Source: Arbacia lixula (taxonomy: Eukaryota; Echinodermata; Echinoidea; Arbacioida; Arbaciidae). From it: DNA of 64,000 nucleotides. The stretch is from assembly GCA_963669155.1 (NCBI GenBank), contig OZ022577.1:26195865-26259864 (forward strand), in the 5' to 3' direction. Every line of letters starts with the position of its first letter. Positions within the stretch are counted from its first letter, which is position 1. Shown here in pieces: positions 19,908-64,000 of the stretch. The notes under the pieces were generated by a model. It saw nothing but the letters and a program-made list of their open reading frames with translations. It was not told the origin of the DNA and did not search any database. The position numbers were made by a program, and so were the translations under genes.

Positions 19908-20770
19908 AAGCTGGTTGATTAGTTTCTCCAAATGCAGTGCCTGTAAGTAATGTAGATACCTTGTAAGTGCTGACACTGTATGATAACAAGATGTATTTAT
20001 GCCGAGGCATGCATTTTGATTGTCATCTTCTGCCATTTTCTAACATTGTCTCTTTTCTATTACATGACGATCATTTAATACAAGAAATCATATTACATCC
20101 ATCTGATTTGGGGTGATTAGATTTTCTTTGAATAAGAACAATTCCATAGATCATACTTTGCCATGCTAAATCGTCTGCATTTGGTTTACTTAAAACTCAT
20201 TAAAAGAAGCAAAGAGGCTTTCAAGTGGAGCAAAGAATAGCCTAGATTTTGTGATCGACATTGCTATCACCAAGTATCGTCGCCAAGAGATTTTACCTGA
20301 ATTTCTTCTGAAATACTGATCAAGTTCACTGAGGAGCCATTTTAGCTGTCACTCAGGGGTCTATTTTGTATCTTTGATGTCTCCTTATTCTGCTGCTCTT
20401 GGGAGCTTCTTGGCTGCTCTTGGTTCTTCTTGGTGGCCTTTAGTTGGACTGCCTTTATCAGTGTGACATCCATCTCATTTCTGGGGGTAATGCACTATAA
20501 CAGTATTGCTAAGAAGAAACTATAAAATTATGACAAGTGTTTCTGGTTCTATTATTGAAACTTGCATTTCTTTATATTTCATAAAACACTGTTTCTTTTT
20601 AATGCTTTGAATGAACAACTTGTAGATTGCAAATATATTTCTTTGATATTTTATTATTATTGGCTGGTTTATTTAAGAGACAATTTTTTTTTTGGAATTT
20701 AAGAGATTTATGCAGATGTTACAGTAAATGTAAGAGAAATGTACCCATTACTGTGGACAGGCCCATATGT
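19908..20770 (+). other. probable 3' UTR of the MADF/BESS gene
   Basis: No coding sequence is visible. ATTAAA at 20199-20204 is a possible polyadenylation signal about 290 bases after the stop. A longer UTR is equally possible; AATAAA also occurs at 23509-23514. Confidence 0.4.
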
Positions 20771-20772
20771 AT

Positions 20773-21005
20773 GTACACTCCAGCTTTAAAGGAATTGGCA
20801 TAGGGAAAGGGAAAGGGAAGAAAGGGAAGGAGCCGCAGTTTGAAACCGTGGTATATTTTGTCCAGTTCAGCATTAAAAATGATGCTTTTTAGGCTAAAGT
20901 ATCATGTTTAATGCTGAACCGGACAAAATAATTATACCGCGGTTTAAAACTACTGCTCCTTCCCTTTCCGTTTCCCTGTGCCAATTCCTTTGAGCTGTAG
21001 TGTAC
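20773..21005. mobile_element. hairpin MITE 'GGGAAA', copy 3
   Basis: Ends 'TGTACACTCCAGCTTTAAAGG' (in part) and 'CCTTTGAGCTGTAGTGTAC', central 'AATGATGCTTTTTAGGCT'. Same element as at 10831, 13145 and 39496. A small 'ATT' insertion sits in the right arm at 'AAAATAATTATACC'. Confidence 0.9.
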
Positions 21006-21109
21006 ATGTAGCCGTCTTGCCTTCCTGTAGGGAAACATCGTCCCATAATATAATATGCAGAGATATCCAGTTTTGTTTTTTTGCAATCATACTGTCTCAC
21101 TCTCTAGTA

Positions 21110-21225
21110 CACAAGATCGGAAATGGGTATGACTGCAAACAAAATCTGAATGTGGCTGTGCAGTGCATCATGGGACACGCTTTCCTTACATGCGGTATAA
21201 AGAATTGGCCATGAATAATGACTGA
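21110..21225 (+). repeat. half copy of the 34690-34871 foldback
   Basis: 'ATGACTGCAAACAAAATCTG', 'AATGTGGCTGTGCAGTGCAT' and 'CATGGGACA' match the reverse complement of the element at 34690-34871. Confidence 0.7.
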
Positions 21226-23124
21226 ACTCCCCTGTCTCTCTATGAGGTATGACTTGAGGAAAGATACACCCGCGTCCAGAATACTTGTAATGGATAATTG
21301 TAATTCATAATTTACATTTTTCATCCCCAGTTATGTATTATTCTAAGTGCTGTGCACAATCTGAAACTTTTATAATGTTTGTTTTCCTGTTGATAAGGTA
21401 GTTTGCAGTATGTTACAATTTTTTTATTCCATATTGAAATATTTTATGATGGATCTGATTCATGTTCACTAGGCTGGATTGTATCATGGTTTTGAAGGCA
21501 TTAGATCAGTAGCTGCTTATCAGTCCAAACACTATTCAGTTGCTGTTTTCTTGTTTTTATATACTGTTCAAACAACTATTGAAATATTATTCCATGGTCT
21601 GACTACCTACCAGTAGTCAAATGAAGTTTGGCCAATTTCAGAAGAGTCTTATTGATGTTGTGTTTTTTGTACATACACCGTCTATTGAAATGTATTGAAA
21701 TTGATACTTCTACAAAATGTACATGTATATATACAATGTACTTGTGTATAAATAATTTGTTCTTTCTGATCTCGTTGATCGAGGGCATGATGCACATATA
21801 TGTAACATATGTCTTCTTTTTTGTTGTTTTTTTATAGGGTCAGTGTATAAATGTTCATGCATACAATTTCTGTGTCAGACAATATGCTGCTCTGTTGGAT
21901 GGGATGTGTCATGTGTGTGCTTTTCTGGTGCAAAAATTGAGACAGGGGCACATAAAGTCTTGCATAAAAGTCCACATACATGTATAAGCTACGTGTATTA
22001 AACTCATTGAACAAAATGCAACACAAGACATATTGCAATAGCCAATTATGGTACAGTTGCCAATTCCTTGCACATTAATAAGATTTCATTTTCCTTACCA
22101 GGTTATGAATGCCTTTATGCAGGTTTGATGCTTGCAGCCATGGGTTAGTTTCTCTATCTCGTAATAATGATGATAACTCTAACTGCAGATTGTGTGTGCT
22201 AATGTATCTCACTGCCAATACCGTTGCCAGTTAGGATGCATTTTGCTGTATTGACAGCTACTGTTCAGTTTCATGTTAGCCCATTAATATATGCATATTC
22301 TAGCATGCAAGATTGGATAACAGATTATGCTTATGCTTACGTTGACATCAGATGGGACACATGATAGAGGAAACGTTCAAATTCAGCTCTGGTTCTAACA
22401 TCCTTGGGCCATTCGTGAGCGCATCTTATGCCATCCTATGACTGCCGGTGAAGTTTCTCGGGCTCTGGCAGCAACTTTGCGAGTGATGGCTAACTCTTAA
22501 GCATGTCAAAAAATTAGACCACGCAAAGGTACATTTGTCCTTTGTGAGGGCATTTTGTTAAATGGTGTTGTATTTGGCCATCTTAGCACAAAATTTAAAA
22601 TTCAGTAGTTGTATGACCATCTGGTATCAACTGACTTTGAACCTTGGCTGCTGTTGTCATCGTTTCAAGAAACCCATCCCAGGCATTCATCTGTTATATC
22701 TGGGTTCTGTTTCACCAAGATATGTGTAAGTTATGCACGACTGGTGTCCTGTATTGTGCTGAATGAGATACCCCTTCTTGTTAGCGGGAGTGAATTTCTA
22801 ACAATCCTCAAATTTGACAAATTATAAACTTTGAATTCAGACGCTTGTGAACAAGAAGAAGTTTAATCTGCAAAGATTCAACTAAAGCTGAGCGGAATCA
22901 AAATCATTGTGAATCTGATTTGTCACCTGAGAACAGATCACCTGACTTGACAGGAATAACCGTCTCATTCGGGGCATTCTTTAATCGAAATGACATTTTT
23001 AGACATACCCCCGATAGGGCGTTCAGAGGAGCCAGATGCAATCTCAGCGGATCCAACGTCCTACAGAGACTGATTGTTCGGTCTAGTCACCAGACCAGAC
23101 CAAACAGCTTTATGAAACAGGGCC
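21226..23124. other. intergenic, no gene seen
   Basis: AT-rich, with scattered ATGTA-rich motifs and short spurious frames. A lone arm of the 'TTTCACCAAG' family lies near 22708-22755 ('GTTTCACCAAGATATG', 'GACTGGTGTCC'). Confidence 0.55.
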
Positions 23125-23434
23125 CTGGGGGTTGTTTCACCAAGCTATTTGTAAGCTACAAATGACTTTACGAACTACTGGTGACCTCTTCATGTGCTAA
23201 ATCACATTCTCAATTTTGATTCCCATCAGCATAAGTTCAAATCTGATGTTCATAAATTGAAATTCTGGTTGTTAACCAATGCCTGAATACAAAGCTTCGA
23301 TGTCAATTTTTTTAGGATTATTGGAAATTAACTGCTAATATGTTAAAACAGGAACAAAGTGTGATATTGCATTTTGCACAAGAAGGGGTCACCAGTCGTT
23401 CGTAGCTTACGATCAGCTTGGTGAAACACCCTCC
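23125..23434. mobile_element. foldback of the 'TTTCACCAAGCT' type
   Basis: The left arm 'GTTTCACCAAGCTATTTGTA', 'GCTACAAATGACT', 'CTACTGGTGACC' is mirrored by the right arm 'GGTCACCAGTCGTTCGTAGC', 'TTACGATCAGCTTGGTGAAAC'. Arms are about 55 bp and the interior about 190 bp without coding content. Confidence 0.75.
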
Positions 23435-24384
23435 TGCGCTCATTAACAGTACAAATGCCAGGTGTGTGGGTGCTATATCTAGATACCTAGTTATGTGTGC
23501 TTCACTGTAATAAACCTACTTCATGTACTGCCAAGGGGGAATATAACTTTGATAACGTTCATGATTAAACTTTGTGAAGGAACAGAAATATGTTCTGTAT
23601 GTAACGAAAGTGTATAGTCTGGTTTGTTTGAACAGTGAGGAGTATGACAGTGTGTTTGTTTGTTTGCCTATTGGGCTCTCAAAATTTTGCTTGCTTTATT
23701 CTGTATCATGAAATCTAGTAGACCAGCTGGATATGCCAAGTACTCGAGAGGAGGGGGGAGGACATGAGTGGACGATGTTTGTTCGAAAGAATGTGTTCTT
23801 CAATCTATTCTCATCTTTCTCTATCAACCCCTCTTTCTTTCTCCTTTCTCTTTCACTCTTCCTTTCCTTTTGATTTTGACAATCCCCCCCCCCCTCTTCT
23901 GTTCTCACATTTCTCAACCTCTTTCTCAATCAACATCACATTTCTCTTTCAATCTGCCATCTTAATCATTTTGGAACAAATGCCCCTTCTTTTCTCAATA
24001 TTCACTGTCCAAAACAGCCCCTACCCCCCCCCCCCCCACCACACACACACAGATTATACCATGACGTTACCTGTATTTCAAATATCACCAAATATTGAGA
24101 CTTGTTGATTGCCCCAACAATTATTTAAACCTCTTTGATTTTATATTTCCTATTATAGCTCTCATGGAAATAATCCTGATCTTTGATTGGTCAAGAGGAA
24201 GGACATATGATCAAAGGTATTTTTACTTGCCACATGACCCGCCACGTGACGTCATATTTTTATGACAGAGGGCCGAAAAGTTATCAATGACATCGGAGGG
24301 CTGAACGGCAATGTCAAGGTAGTCTTTCAAAATGCAAAATCTACCCAATATACCATTTTCATTATGCAAGCAAATTTTATTCAC

Positions 24385-24556
24385 ATTGTTCAAACAATAC
24401 GGAACAAATGGTAACCACAAAGCTTGTCCCAGTAGCAACAACTAGTACATTCAGAGTACATTCTACCCATTGAAACTGAATTCCGAAATACGGGTGAATG
24501 TAATAACGTGTTGCTATGCAGTTAAAGGGAATTTATAAATACATTACGAAAATGGC
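24385..24556 (+). repeat. dispersed repeat shared with 38395-38587
   Basis: Both contain 'TTCAAACAATAC'-like starts, 'ATGGTAAC', 'CAAAGCTTGTC', 'GTAGCAACAACTA', 'ATTGAAACTGAAT', 'GCAGTTAAAGG' and 'GGCTTATT' in the same order and orientation. Confidence 0.75.
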
Positions 24557-26960
24557 TTATTTCTGTTTCGCAGGGGTTTTTTTTACACCTTAGAAGATTC
24601 CCTTTCTATTTTTTATGGCTCCTCGATATTCAAATTTTGAAGGATTTTTGGGGAAATTTACATTCTGGTTCCTCCTTCAACCTCCTCGACCTATCACAAG
24701 ATCTCAAGAAATATGCATTAATACTTTCGCACCTTCACTCAAAGCATCGAATGGAGTGAAACTTATGCGCATTTGGTGCCTCGATTTTTGACCTGAATAA
24801 GACTGTCAAAGTTACCTCATACACATAGGCCCTATCTCACAAAGAAGTTTTGAATTTGGACCACGCTTCAAGCAAATTTCTTGGCATGTAAATAGATAAG
24901 AACGCTTGATCATTTAGCACATAGACTTCAAAAAGGTGAATTAAAAAACGCATGTGCTCTATGGAGAGTGATCAATTTATGCTAGTAACCCTGGTTTAGC
25001 CCACAGTTTGTTCAAATTGATTTGATTAAACGGTGAAAAACATGGTCTACACCATAGTTACAAGCATGAATTTAGCCTCCTACGCAGACCACGCACATTT
25101 AGCATTGGAAATTTTTTTTATAAGTCAGTGTACAGGCTAAATCAAGCATACTTATTGACTTATATGCCACAAAATTTGCTTAAACCAAGTTCTAAATCTG
25201 AGACTCATTTGTGCATTTGGGCCATAGATTTCACAGGAGCCTCTCAAGGCTATATAATGATTGTATTCTACTTCAAATAACGACAATGAAATTGGAGACA
25301 CCTGTTTGTAATATTCACACCATGTCTTTGTATTCATGGGTTTTAATAAGTGCAAGGCAAGAGAAAAAGCTGGTCTACTTTCAAATAACTAATATCACTA
25401 AATATGCATTGGTGCACCAAACAAAATGTAGTTTGTTCTTTCATATCAATATGATCAGCAGCACATGGCAATATATCAACACTGGAAACTTCCTCTGTTC
25501 ACAGAACAATATGTTATCACAACATGTGCAGAAATAATATCAGAGAGATACCTTGCTGCCTACTGGATCTTTGGTTTCCATATCACATTTTTTCCCCAAT
25601 ACTTTACATAAAATATTTTTACAGTTCATTTCTATGATTATACTACATATATATGGGAGGTGTAAATCTAGATTATGCAACTGCAATTGCAAACCAGCAA
25701 GTGATCTTACGGGTAGCATGATTATTGAATGTCCATAAATTGGGCGATTTGGGTTTTGGAGGACAACTTCAGCAAATAAAGTTAAAATATGTTTAAACAG
25801 ATAAATAAGAACAGATGCAATAAATAGTATTTATATATATACTTTTTGCACAATATACAAAATGACACATTACAAGTCCACAAAATGCTTTTTGTACAGC
25901 GATCTTAAAATTTTGTAGAAAATGAGGTAATTGTCTTCTACATAGAGTAGAAGGTGAATTTATGTTACATTCAAAATGCAGATACATGAAAATTGTTGAT
26001 GTGTTGATATGGTCACGATACAGGTTTACTTGCTATGATCAAAACATTCTTTAAATGAAGAATATTGTATGACAAATGTTCTTAACTCTTATATTCAATC
26101 TCATGGAAATACATAAATCATGTATATTAATACATTCTTTAACAACCGGGATTAAAATTGCCTGTTGCTTAGAACTAGTCTAACTGTTTTGCATGATCTG
26201 CAATTCAAAACGCTTCAAAATCCTATATAAATCATAGTTCCATCTGCTTTACATTTAGATATATCCAATACTAGTATTCTGTAAGTTTACAGGCTCTTAA
26301 ACATTTGGATAAAAGGAAAGTGAATACATGTACCAATTTACAAGATGAATTAGAATTGGAATCTAATTTTAATAATTATTCAAATGGAAAGTGTTAGGCT
26401 CTTCATCCATTTTCTCACCCCAGCTGAAGTCAAAGTACAAATACCATGAAATACTGCCAAACTTCAAAATACATTAATGTATATCAGCATATATGTAAAC
26501 GAATTGTGTGCATATGATATGGATAAGCTATTCATTACAAAAAGGTTTATAAAATCCTTTGGTGGAGTGTAGTATAGTATAGATTTGGTCCCCTAACAAA
26601 GAATTTCAACATTGTCTTTACTCCAAGATCAATAAAAGTGATGAAATCCTGGTTAATGAGACTATATGAGTATAGTAGAAGTAATATAATGTGATGGAAG
26701 TATGAAATTTGAATAGTATAAGGATTTATGTTTGGGTAAATATTAACATACTTAGAAGGGAAAAAATGGAAGTGAATGTGACCAATTAACTAGAATGTTG
26801 CAGCAATTATGAAAGCACCATTTTTTACAATATATTGCATGCATACATACATTCAATCACATCGAGTTCCATACTATGTAAACTAAATGGGTTGTATCGG
26901 AAAGTCTGTCTCAAAATGCATAGAACATAGAATAATTGTATTTCCAAAAAGGAAGAAATA

Positions 26961-27183
26961 TTAACCTGTTGGTCACATTAGATTCAAGAACCCTGGTCCG
27001 ATTACAATGTCAAAACTTCTCACGAACCTGCAGTAACCAAAGGGGTGTGGCTTAATTGTGCCCAATAAGAAATGTGTAGTTTATCCATGGCCTGATACTT
27101 GTTGTTTGTACAGTTCCTTACGTGGGAGTCACGCTGCTAAACGTCAAACTGCATAAACCTGGGCTCAGTAAAGAATGGGTTAA
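26961..27183 (+). mobile_element. TTAA-type MITE, copy C
   Basis: 'TTAACCTGTTGGTCACATTA' to 'CAGTAAAGAATGGGTTAA', TTAA at both edges. Interior blocks are 'CTGCAGTAACCAAAGGGG', 'TTACGTGGGAGTCACGCTGC'. This is the least eroded copy. Confidence 0.78.
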
Positions 27184-27971
27184 TGAGTCAACTAATTGAA
27201 AGGATAATTTAAAAAAAGAATGTTATATCTACACTGGGTAAAAGACTATCAAGTATTTCTGCCTATATTGAAATGCTTGGACAATGCTTGGACAATGCTT
27301 TCACTTTAAGTCAAGAGAGAGAGAAAGAGAGAGCAAATTTCACTCCAGCATGGGAGTCCCTGCTCATGAGGGATGTGGAGGAGAAAGATGTGGATGAGGA
27401 AGAGGAAGGGAAGGGGTCGATAGGGCAAAGCATGATGATAAAGTAAACTGTGTCCTCATCGCATTGTTTGTTTCTCATGTAGCATATCTTACATTACAGT
27501 CTTCTGATACTGAGGCTGAAATTGAGGAAGAAGGGTACAGAAAAAGGAGGAGGAGGAGGAACAGAGAGACGGATGGGTATGGGGAAAGCGAGAGAAGGTT
27601 AACGATAACATATTATATAAGATGAAAAGTATTCACCAGCATAATGTAGCCTGAACAATGGACACACTTTGTAAGATATGGTGTGCACTTGACAGTGGTG
27701 TTTGGCATAAGTATCAGGAACACCATGAACAAAATAAGTAATCACTGCCTCTATTACAGGAGATCAACTCAAGACCTGAATCCCATTCAATAACCATTAT
27801 TTGATGATGTATGTCTTTCGCAAATGATAGTATATACTCTAATATCCATGTGCATACCTATGCAGAACATTTCTCTGTATGGGGAGGAGGGGGAGGGGGG
27901 CTATTCATTTACTCCCCGGCCCCTCCCCCTTGGACACAGGAAAATCCCACATATTTACGCTAGGGCATATC

Positions 27972-28105
27972 TTAACTCTTAACTTGCCGGGGGTAAAACC
28001 CCTCTGTGCCGGAGGTTTTCTCTATTACAGTTTGGTCGCAAATTTGCGACAACGGCACTTTACCCCTTAGTCGCAAAAATATGACAGCGGCAGGCTAAGA
28101 GTTAA
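27972..28105. mobile_element. 134 bp hairpin MITE with TTAA ends
   Basis: The left end 'TTAACTCTTAACTTGCCGGG' is mirrored by the right end 'CGGCAGGCTAAGAGTTAA'. The interior has an imperfect palindrome around 'TTGGTCGCAAATTTGCGAC'. Distinct in sequence from the longer TTAA family. Confidence 0.78.
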
Positions 28106-28860
28106 TTGTTTAAATAAAGAGAAAGTGTTAAGAAATCAAATATTAACATGCTATAAAGAAAATCAAAACCTCCTGCCATCTTTTTGTACATCTAGATATT
28201 TCATCACAAATTGGCCTATATACATGTGCAATAAAGTTATTCAATTTGGACAACGCAGAGAAATGATCCACAGTCGATCTATATATACAATCTCAAAAAT
28301 AGCAACCTTGATTCAAATCACTCCACTGCTTTCACAAAAGTTTAACGATTCTTTCATATCAGTTCAAAATGTAAAGCTTGATCTAAACGTCTATTTATCA
28401 GTGCTTCTGCCCATGGCTGTGTACACATCCACCATACAAACAAACACAGACGATATACAGAGGAGATAGCACAATTCACTTCTTATCGCAACATCACGGT
28501 GATAGCTCTAGTACAACCATGTATTTTACTTCATTACAACAATGGTGAATAATGGGGGGGGCGGGGGGCACTAAGCAAGATATGTTCAAACATCTTATCT
28601 GGTAAGATACCATATCTAAACTAGTGACAAAATGAACGGTTCGATTGAATAGTAATACTGAATGTTGTCCAGCATCAAGGATGTGCTTCAAGTGGTATAA
28701 GTTGACTATAAGCAGAGCAAGGGCAAGGTTTAATAGGACAAATAAGGAGAAGGAAGGAAAAAAAGAAAAACATACAAGAAAGAGGTAACAACAGAGTTGA
28801 AGAACAACATCAGTTTCACAAGGAGAAGAACCATAGGTAGAAGCAAAAGCAGAAAAAAAC

Positions 28861-29308
28861 CTGAAGTAGGTAGTAACGGAAATGAACAAAATATGTTAAG
28901 AAAAATAGAATAGGGTAAAATAAACAATGTAGCAAAAACTATAAACAGGACTACACGGAGTTTTAAAGATATAACAGTTACTCTCAAAATATGGATTGTA
29001 TCTCTGGAGTAAACATATCTTAAACCCTTTACTATGGGGACTGGGTATACCCGGTTCCCACAAACGTACCAACCTCAGCTTGACTACCTGAAGTAGGTAG
29101 CAAGAGAAATGAACAAAATATGTTAAGAAAAATAGAATAGGGTAAAATAAACAATGTAGCAAAAACTATAAACAGGACTACACGGAGTTTTAAAGATATA
29201 ACAGTTACTCTCAAAATATGGATTGTATCTCTGGAGTAAACATATCTTAAACCCTTTACTATGGGGACTGGGTATACCCGGTTCCCACAAACGTACCAAC
29301 CTCAGCTT
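28861..29308. repeat. near-identical 227 bp tandem duplication
   Basis: Unit 1 starts at 28861 and unit 2 at 29088, both with 'CTGAAGTAGGTAG', and continue identically as far as I can read except for three bases just after the start (GTAGTAACGG versus GTAGCAAGAG). Unit 2 ends at 'CTCAGCTT' 29308. Such identity in unique non-coding sequence implies a very recent event, or an assembly artefact. Confidence 0.92.
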
Positions 29309-29493
29309 CTTTAAGCTTCATTTTAAGTACATTTTCAATTCCTTATTTGCCACATTTGTATATTGTTCACTATGCATGCATAAAAAACCTGATAGAGAAT
29401 AAGTTTGTATGGCACTTATAGGGTTGATAACATTTCACTGGTATCTTCCTCAGAATGAACCAATCGGTGAACATTAAACACAGTTTTAGATGT

Positions 29494-29735
29494 GGCACAC
29501 CATAGAGTACCAAAGTGGTGTTGTTTTATCAATTGTTACACCCCCTTCGGGTTCTAAACAACATCTCTCAATTGAGACTTTCACTCGTCCAAAAAAGTCT
29601 AGTGGGCTAGTGTCAGGCACTCCCAATGAGAGTCCCTGCTATGGTCACTGCTGTTCACTCTACCCTCATAGTTTAGAACCAGTTGTCTTGACAACATGCG
29701 AATATGACATCACACTTTGGTACTCTATAGTGTGC
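29494..29735. mobile_element. MITE with 'CACACYATAGAGTACCAAAG' inverted ends
   Basis: The left end 'GCACACCATAGAGTACCAAA' and right end 'TTTGGTACTCTATAGTGTGC' are inverted copies. Weaker complementarity continues inward to 'GGTTCTAAAC' and 'GTTTAGAACC'. About 242 bp, non-coding. Confidence 0.82.
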
Positions 29736-30271
29736 ATTGACAGTCAACTGCTTGTGTCGTGAAGATATAATAGTCCTACAATAACTCTATAATTCTTTGA
29801 GACTTGGATTATATAGAGACAACAAACGATCCCACAAGGCAGACTGTGGATGGAAGATGCTGTCACTGGCAATTCCTGGATACCTTTTCATTTCAGAAGT
29901 CACATGTTACAATCTGCTATCTATATCAAACTGAGGGAGGCATTCTTTAACGGGCTACCATAATATTCCGAGTGCACAGCATATATTCTAAATACACACA
30001 ATCGATCACATATTATCACATGTGAAACTGCCATATTATCTGCCAACAAAGAAGACAAAAGTAGTGATTTTTTTCTAATGAAAAGGTCTGAACTAGACTT
30101 AATGTTGTTAAATCTTGGTTTTAAGTTGTCTGAGAAATCACCTGCCATTTGGCCAGTAAAGGCTGAACCAGACTTTTTCATTTCAATTTGATTTCATGAT
30201 CAGACTAAAATGTAGATGCTACATGCAGGTCTAATATCACAGTAGGCCATGAGGCACTACATATTTGTAAT

Positions 30272-30650
30272 ACCAGGGGCCAATTTCACTCAAGTCTGAA
30301 ATTCACTGCAAACAGAAATATTCATTGCTGAACTGGAAATTGCACCTTATTTATAGCAAGTAATTTTCAGAAATCAATTTCACTAAAACTTAATGATGAC
30401 TAACTTCATCACGAAATTTAAGTGAAATTGTTTTCTGAATCAGTTGTTTTGATCACATTTTGATTAGCAAAGAATATTTTGTGTACTACCCTTGCATCGC
30501 CAAATCAAAGTTTATTTTTTGTTGTCAATAATTGCCATAGTGAGGCATAAAATTCATTTAGATTACCTGAATTTTAGCTTTTTAAAGATGACTAACATTC
30601 ACTAAATTAATTTCCACTAAAAATCTAGGTTACTGAAGTAGCCCCCTGGT
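30272..30650. mobile_element. foldback with ACCAGGGG ends
   Basis: It opens 'ACCAGGGGCCAATTTCACT' and closes 'GCCCCCTGGT'. An internal hairpin pairs 'TTTTCAGAAATCAATTTCAC' with 'AAGTGAAATTGTTTTCTGAA'. It lies 210 bases past the TRIM9-like stop and contains a minus-strand AATAAA (30511-30516) that could serve as that gene's polyadenylation signal. Confidence 0.7.
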
Positions 30651-30863
30651 CTGTACATAGCCCACAAGTACCTAGCTCTGAAATGATAAACATCTAGTGA
30701 ATTATGACGTCAATCTTGGTCAGACAAACATATGACAAACACTGTTTCTCACTTTGCACAGTAATTCACACTACTGGACTAACTGCTTTTGCTTGTTAAG
30801 CTTACTAATGATTCTGGACAACATTAAACTGTATGCAGGTGCTAAGGGATTTAACCTCCATGC

Positions 30864-63942
<33,079 letters not shown>

Positions 63943-64000
63943 CTGTAGAAAGATAAACATTATGAAATATGAAATACACCTTATGTTCATTTTAGAACAT

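Larger units (their letters stand above)
23435..27960. other. intergenic; repeats and low complexity, no supported gene
   Basis: It contains C/T-rich tracts (23810-24060), one copy of the 24385/38395 repeat, TTAA MITE copy C and long AT-rich unique sequence (24560-26940) in which I see nothing else. A purine-rich open stretch at 27500-27597 is discussed as a doubtful exon. Confidence 0.5.

Noticed and set aside
27443-27499. 57 bp intron joining two purine-rich exons on the plus strand
   Set aside because: Too short compared with every other intron here, and both sides are GA-rich low complexity.

Overview
This is eukaryotic, animal nuclear DNA. The evidence is short exons with GT-AG introns, introns up to about 13 kb, AT-rich non-coding sequence, and dense microsatellites and foldback repeats. 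Three protein-coding genes can be built with reading phase kept across every junction. I think the source is an invertebrate deuterostome, most likely an echinoderm such as a sea urchin. That rests on the repeat style (many 'TTAAAGGG', 'TTTCACCAAGCT' and 'GGGGCCAATTTCACT' foldback elements, frequent 'TACATGTA') and on a MADF/BESS protein beside PLD3-like and TRIM9-like genes. It is an inference, not proof.

Layout. (1) Positions 283-595 hold seven spaced copies of a 22-25 bp palindrome. (2) 2531-15700, minus strand: a complete nine-exon PLD3/PLD4-family gene of 483 predicted residues with a type II signal anchor and two intact HKD motifs. Its introns hold a LINE reverse-transcriptase relic and many small repeats. 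(3) 15701-16201: a CpG-rich gap of about 500 bp between divergent genes, probably a shared promoter. (4) 16202-19907, plus strand: a complete four-exon MADF/BESS gene of 251 residues. (5) 19908-30863: non-coding sequence between two gene 3' ends, with MITEs, a near-perfect 227 bp tandem duplication and other repeats. (6) 30864 to beyond 64000, minus strand: the 3' part of a TRIM9/TRIM67-type E3 ligase gene. Six exons (393 residues) cover the end of the coiled coil, the COS region, FN3 and B30.2/SPRY. The RING and B-boxes lie beyond the window. Its introns hold long (GA)n/(CT)n tracts, repeats and some GC-richer unique stretches that could be cis-regulatory.

The genes do not form one pathway: a lumenal nucleic-acid/lipid enzyme, a nuclear DNA-binding protein and a cytoskeleton-linked ubiquitin ligase. 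I saw no CRISPR array, prokaryotic operon, defence island, tRNA or rRNA, and no clear undescribed multi-gene system. The most unusual features are structural: the palindrome array and the number of distinct self-complementary (hairpin) element families.
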